Shown here piece after piece: positions 59,250 through 64,000 of a DNA stretch of 64,000 bases; the stretch's first letter is position 1; the number at the start of each line of letters is the position of its first letter. This DNA comes from Siderastrea radians (lineage: Eukaryota; Cnidaria; Anthozoa; Scleractinia; Rhizangiidae). A program made the translations under genes and the position numbers. The notes under the pieces are model-generated. The model did no database searches. It saw nothing but the letters and a program-made list of their open reading frames with translations, and was not told the origin of the DNA. The stretch lies in contig OZ024897.1 in the NCBI GenBank assembly GCA_964017195.1, positions 10,883,451-10,947,450 on the forward strand, read 5' to 3'.

Positions 59250-60990
59250 GGTTTGGCTGCTGTTTTCTTTCAGGGGGCCGTAGTTACAAACAAGTTTCCT
59301 CTCTTTATTAACAATTTAAAGATACCTCAATCAGTTTCTTGGAGGGGAGGGGGGGGGGGTGTTCTTTGAGGTATTTAAGAAGAACAAAAACATAGCCGCG
59401 AAGAAACGATGTCAGTATAAAGCCTTCACTCAAGGGGTCCCTTGCTTCGCCAGACCTTTTGAAATCTGAATTCGAAAAAAGTGGATTAAAAAATATCCTA
59501 TACCTCATCCAGAAGCTCTCCTTTTTTAAAATATAGCGTGCACGAGCTTGGGAATGATCACCAGGAGGCTTGGGAACGGTTCAACGAGAAGCCAAAGCAA
59601 GGACTTCCCTTTGAGCAATTAACCTCGAAAACAAAGGGAGAAGTGTATCTATTGGAAGTTATAAACACTCTAAGCATGTATCGGTGTACCTTTTTGTTTC
59701 TCAATGAGAAAGAACGGGTCCTTAGGCAGGTAGGTAAGAAGGAGATAGGTAGGTTGGTTAAACTTTATTTAAATATGACAGTCGAGTCACCTACTGCTGT
59801 TTTCCACGATGAAATCATTACCTACCCACTAACCTCGTTAACCCTTTAAGCCCTGTTATAAAAATGCATATTCTCCTTACTGTTCTCCACATATTTCTTA
59901 TGGAACTAGTAAGGAGAATTTGTCTAAATATCAAGACGTCTCATCCTTGGTGATCACTTCCTTCATTCTCCTCACTTGAATGTTTGAACAAGTAGTGTTA
60001 ACGAAAAGAGAATTTTCATCTTCGTCACGGTTAGGGCTTAAAGGGTTAATCTCGGTAACAAAGGGACCATACGGTATCGATTGGAAATTATAAACATCAA
60101 CGCTTGCATTGGTATACTCTGTCGTGCAATTAAAAAGAGCGGATTCGTTAACATAGTTCAGTCATCTCGTCCCTCGTCAAAGGAAGGGGGAAAGGAGGGA
60201 GGGAGGGTATGAAATGAGAGAAACACGTTGGCCCTGGAGTCATCAGACGTTTGTAAATGCCAACAAGCGTGTGTGCTGCGATGGCTTCCTAAATGGACTC
60301 GGAAGTACACGCAAATTTTCAATACGTCATTCCAATGCAGCCTTGGCGGCGAAACAATACAAAGCAGTACTGACCAGATCTCCTGTCGACTTCTGCTGGG
60401 TGGCCAAACGATAGAAAACGTGCGCCAACATCCGCACGAATTTGTGCTTGACGAAAGCGAATCATCGCAAGTCTACAGAAAACCAGGCCAAATGAAGTCA
60501 CGCTGAAGTCAAAGCAAGGTTAACCCGTGAACAGGCTCCGCGGTGGGGAAAATAACGCGAAAGAATTAGGCGAGCGAACCTACAACCTTCGCCAATTTTG
60601 TTGGGAAGGTCGTCAAATTTTTCCTTTCCTCTACTCACCTACCCTTCCCCTGTACAATGCTGGATTTCAAGTACTTTCCTTCTGCAGTATTGTATAGGAC
60701 ACAATCAACATTGAAACGGAGAGTGGACGGACCGGCCAAAACAGAGACTATTTCATAACGGACCGATCAATACATGACCAAAATTCTGTTCACGACGAAG
60801 GTTGGAGCTAAGCGCGGACTGGGAAGAAAACGGACCCCCCCCCCCCCACCCCCCGCCAATTCGCTCCTCGACCTTTCTTTTAGCTCGAAGCCTGTTCACA
60901 GTTTAAAGCAAGGCCTACATGCGGCTGTTGGACAGGGCCTTGGCTTTGGAAGAAAACAAACAGACCACTCCCACAAGAACAAACGTCTAC
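59250..60990. other. No confident gene
   Basis: Holds the element at 59838-60049 and its flanking 60-bp direct repeats. Overlapping frames at 60214-60506 have no recognised family. A C-run lies at 60835-60852. Confidence 0.3.
59838..60049. mobile_element. TTAACCCTTTAAGCCCC element, intact ends
   Basis: 212 bp from TTAACCCTTTAAGCCC to AGGGCTTAAAGGGTTAA. Direct repeats of a 60-bp stretch (GGAAGTTATAAACACT at about 59654 and GGAAATTATAAACATC at about 60085) lie on either side. Confidence 0.65.
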
Positions 60991-61008
60991 AACAGATGAA
61001 ATAAAATC

Positions 61009-61014
61009 TTTATT
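61009..61014 (-). terminator. Polyadenylation signal AATAAA
   Basis: TTTATT on the plus strand reads AATAAA on the minus strand, followed by a T-rich stretch. It could end the transcript whose stop codon is at 63181, giving a UTR of about 2.2 kb. No other gene on this strand is evident nearby. Confidence 0.35.
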
Positions 61015-63180
61015 GCCTACATTTATAATTCAAATTCATTGGCTTAAAATATTTACACGCAGACAACAGCATCATAAACTGTTCTGTTTAACAGGGAACT
61101 GGTCAAGAAACGCGATACCCAACCGTACTTAGTGAACCCGCATCAAAAACAACATTCAAATACCCCGAAACTATGTACAAATCAAGGCGGACATCTTCAA
61201 GCTAGGAGAAAATTATACTGATTCTTAAGAGGGGCTGGATCACGCTGGTTTTTGGCTCTCTTCGGTAAACACAAGCTTCAAAGTTATCTACGCTGGGTCT
61301 GGGCACTGAAGGATTTTCTCATGCATGTTTTGTGAGGAAAATCCAAGTCCGCATTCTCCTACCAAAATAGATTGCGCAATTTTTTTTTTACTAAAATAGA
61401 AAGGGGATTATCAATTCATAGCATCCATACTTCGGAAGATTAAATCAGATTAAATCGAAATCCAGAATTTCGAGATTCTAGTTCTCACCTGTTTTTGGAA
61501 GGGGTGCGAAAAAATGTTTTCAATAGTAATTTACATATACCGTCTGCCATTTTGTTTTTCCAGCAATTTGATAGCATGGACAGTTCCGTTCCGTACATTT
61601 GTTAATTGTCTATACAAGCAGGTTAACTCAGCTTCATTTTGCACACCGGAGGGTCACCAAATAATCAGTTTTGAGGGTTAACTCGTTTATTTCATATCGT
61701 GAAAAATCAATATCATTTACCATCCGGGATCGCAAATCCGATTTCGGATGCTCTCCTAAAAGCGAGCCGCAGGATCTCTTGTGCGCCGCTAGGATCGCCT
61801 TAAACCACGTGACCCATCCCCTTCATAGACATAAATATATGCACGATTTCTATAACGGTAAATTGCTTAAAAACGACCTTTCTGTTCTTAAAATTAATTT
61901 CTGTTAAAAACAGGCCAAGAAGGTAATTCAACGATCGAAACGTGTAACAATGGATTTGTAACTTTCTATTTTCAATTTTTTCTTTTTTTCTTTGTTGGGA
62001 GAGTGAGGGGAGGGGGCGGGCGGGGGGGGGGGTAGGGAAGAACAGGGAGGGGAAAGATTGCAAATCATTTGCTAAAACGTAAAATGGGCATAACATGTTC
62101 TGGGAATTCTCACTTTGAGGACGCTCCTTAACTTTTAAAGAGAAACGCTGAAAACTTGTTTAAACTTGTTTACATGCCTCAACTTTTCTCCAAATTAGTC
62201 TAGATGAGACAATTTAAGGGGATTTAACAGCAACTAAGAAGCCCAATTTGGAAATTCCTTTGGTTCTAACTAGTTATCTGTTAACACACGGCAAACGTGG
62301 GTAAACAAACATACGGCATTTAAAACCAAGAAAATCTGGTGCAAACCACTTTTGACTAAATAAGCATGTAGAATTTGAAAAAGTTTAACATGGAGATGAA
62401 GAATACTTTTGGATATTATACAAAAATAGACAACATACATCTGATGCAAGTCGTATCAGCTATTTCTTAAAAACGCAATTATTTCATTTAAAGGAGCAAC
62501 TTGCACAAGGTTTACTCTAAATATATTCGCTGTAATTACTTGAATAAGGTATATAGTACGGCCAACCCACCGCATAAACCAATCGGAATATTGACGGCTC
62601 TTCTTTGAAACTTCCAGTTTGACAATCAGGTATCCGAATGCTGTCATCCAGTTTAAAACCTCAACTTCCGACGAAAAGAATTCCCGTCCGAGAAGAACGA
62701 AGAGATAGGGAAGCATAGACGGAACATGTCTGCTGTCCAATAACAACACACAACATTGCAAGTTTGTAACATCAGCCACTCATTTTCCTAAGAGCATTTG
62801 ACGGTTTCTTGGGCAAAAATCTCTTCAATTGAAACTTCCATCCGGCAGCTCTTCTCAAGCAACAAAACCGTGACAAAACTCCACTTCATTAGAAAACGTG
62901 ACACTAAATTCACGGTCACGCAATGTTTCTGATGAATCCACGCGCGGATACCGCACAAGAAGAAATCACGTGATTGCTCCGCGGACCAGACACTGACGAA
63001 CCACGCTCGATAGATTCCTCCAATAGACTTTGAAAAATGATAATATTACTCTGTCTCATACTGTATATTCGCTGCATTCACTCACTCACCCACGAGCGAA
63101 TCACTGAATTTACTAGAACTGTTCTGTATACTTTGTATTGTTAATTGTAAATATCAAGTACCAGGCAACTTGTGCGGTTG
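61015..63180 (-). other. Probable 3' UTR or intergenic stretch
   Basis: No convincing coding exon on either strand. The 107-codon frame at 62456-62779 (minus) has hydrophobic segments but no splice partner and no family resemblance. A G-rich run lies at about 62000-62035. It may be the 3' UTR of the gene ending at 63181. Confidence 0.3.
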
Positions 63181-63465
63181 TTATACCCGCATGGGTCCCG
63201 CGCTGACTTGTAATCTCTCATCAGCATTCTGCTGTTGTTTTTGGACTACTGTACCGTTGTTCTCTGTGCTTCTCGAGCTGGACGTACTGGAGTTACTCGC
63301 TGTGCTCATGTTGCTGGCTGAACGGTGCTTCATTGATAGAGTGTTGGGTCCATCACCCGCGTGCGAGTCGGAATCGAAGTCTTCAATCTCTTTGGTGTGT
63401 TTCAGTTCCAGTTCCTCTTGTTTTTGAGCTCTGAAGTCCTGCAGGCGGGTGGTCTCTTGAAACAT
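63181..63465 (-). CDS. Last coding exon of an unidentified gene that starts beyond the window
   Basis: The minus strand has an acceptor (pyrimidine tract, then CCAAG) just before 63465, followed by 94 open codons to a stop at 63181. The first third is charged and helical (LQDFRAQKQEELELKHTKEI), typical of a coiled coil end. The rest is a disordered Ser/Asn/Gln tail (SASNMSTASNSSTSSSRS) ending in SAGPMRV. I do not recognise the family. The upstream exons must lie to the right of the window. An AATAAA at 61014-61009 on the same strand fits a long 3' UTR. The composition is clearly protein-like, so I favour a real exon. Confidence 0.5.
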   Translation of the reverse strand: MFQETTRLQDFRAQKQEELELKHTKEIEDFDSDSHAGDGPNTLSMKHRSASNMSTASNSSTSSSRSTENNGTVVQKQQQNADERLQVSAGPMRV

Positions 63466-63699
63466 CTTGGAAAAAATCGCAAAAACCTATTACAATTCAT
63501 TCTTAGGGCACTGTTACACGAGGACATTTTTCTTGTAACTTGCCTCGCATTGGGAGACAAGTTACATAGTATATGTTATATGCTGTGACGAGACTTAGAG
63601 TCGCAAGACAGATTACTAGACTACCTCTCACAGCATTGCGGGATACGTTGCACCGTAAACATGAATTCTGCAACTTGACTCGCGATGCACTCATCAGGG

Positions 63700-64000
63700 T
63701 TGCGGGGAGGGACCACGACTGAGAGGCCACTTTTTTTGGGAGACAAAAGGAGTCCGTTTATAGGAGTCGAAAATGTAGTGATTGTACGTGGCGTGGGACT
63801 TGCGTATGGTTGGGACCACAACTAAGTGTTCATTTATGAGGAGAGCTGTCGGTTTATGGGAGGTCAAAAAAAGTAGAGTATGTTTCTTGCTTGGACCACA
63901 ACTGAGTATCCACTTAGGAGACGAGAGGTGTCGGTTTATGGGAGGTCAAAAAAGTAGTGTTTGTTTCTTGCTGAGACCACAAATGTGTGTACACTTTGGA
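63700..64000. repeat. 80-bp tandem repeat running off the window
   Basis: GGACCACAACT recurs at 63813, 63893 and 63974, with TCGGTTTATGGGAGGTCAAA between; a degenerate first copy starts near 63711. Confidence 0.8.

Noticed and set aside
62456..62779. 107-codon minus-strand hydrophobic frame
   Set aside because: No splice partner, no conserved motif, and it falls in a probable 3' UTR.

Overview
The window looks like nuclear DNA of a cnidarian, most likely an anthozoan such as a stony coral. It is AT-rich, has many small exons with standard GT/AG splice sites and polyadenylation signals, shows no bacterial gene layout, and is packed with foldback elements, short inverted-repeat elements and minisatellites. 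A decayed reverse transcriptase and a decayed member of a multicopy family I associate with anthozoan genomes point the same way. The species assignment is inference.

Right half (28.8-57.7 kb, minus strand): one large gene dominates. I assembled 28 coding exons by reading the minus strand. All splice phases agree and the exons join into one open frame of about 1,473 residues. The product is a BCR/ABR-type protein: N-terminal BCR-like oligomerisation segment, long acidic disordered linker, DH (RhoGEF) domain, PH domain with a coiled-coil insert, C2 domain and RhoGAP domain. An extra ATG-led exon at 38383-38565 lies inside the intron between exons 17 and 18. It ends in a perfect splice donor in the phase needed by exon 18, so an internal promoter could make a 443-residue C2-RhoGAP short form without the GEF half. 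This is the most interesting inference in the window.

Far right (58-64 kb): a small putative membrane-protein frame broken by a frame change (58741-59249), and the last coding exon of a minus-strand gene that enters from beyond the window (63181-63465), with a possible long 3' UTR ending near an AATAAA at 61 kb. An 80-bp tandem repeat runs off the end.

Left half (0-28.8 kb): mostly repeats. It holds two large foldback elements (10.6-12.7 kb, and 13.7-15.6 kb with 855-bp arms and TTAA ends), a 430-bp palindrome (4.7-5.1 kb), a CR1-like LINE fossil (8.6-9.7 kb), the decayed Cys-rich multicopy family member (19.4-21.9 kb), and tandem duplications. Two possible small two-exon genes are proposed: a basic protein (about 0.8-1.46 kb) and a 52-residue single-pass membrane microprotein (18.6-18.9 kb).

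Introns of the BCR-like gene are loaded with a 105-bp minisatellite in both orientations, several inverted-repeat elements, and a 1.2-kb DNA transposon with matching 6-bp target duplications. I saw no rRNA, tRNA or CRISPR.
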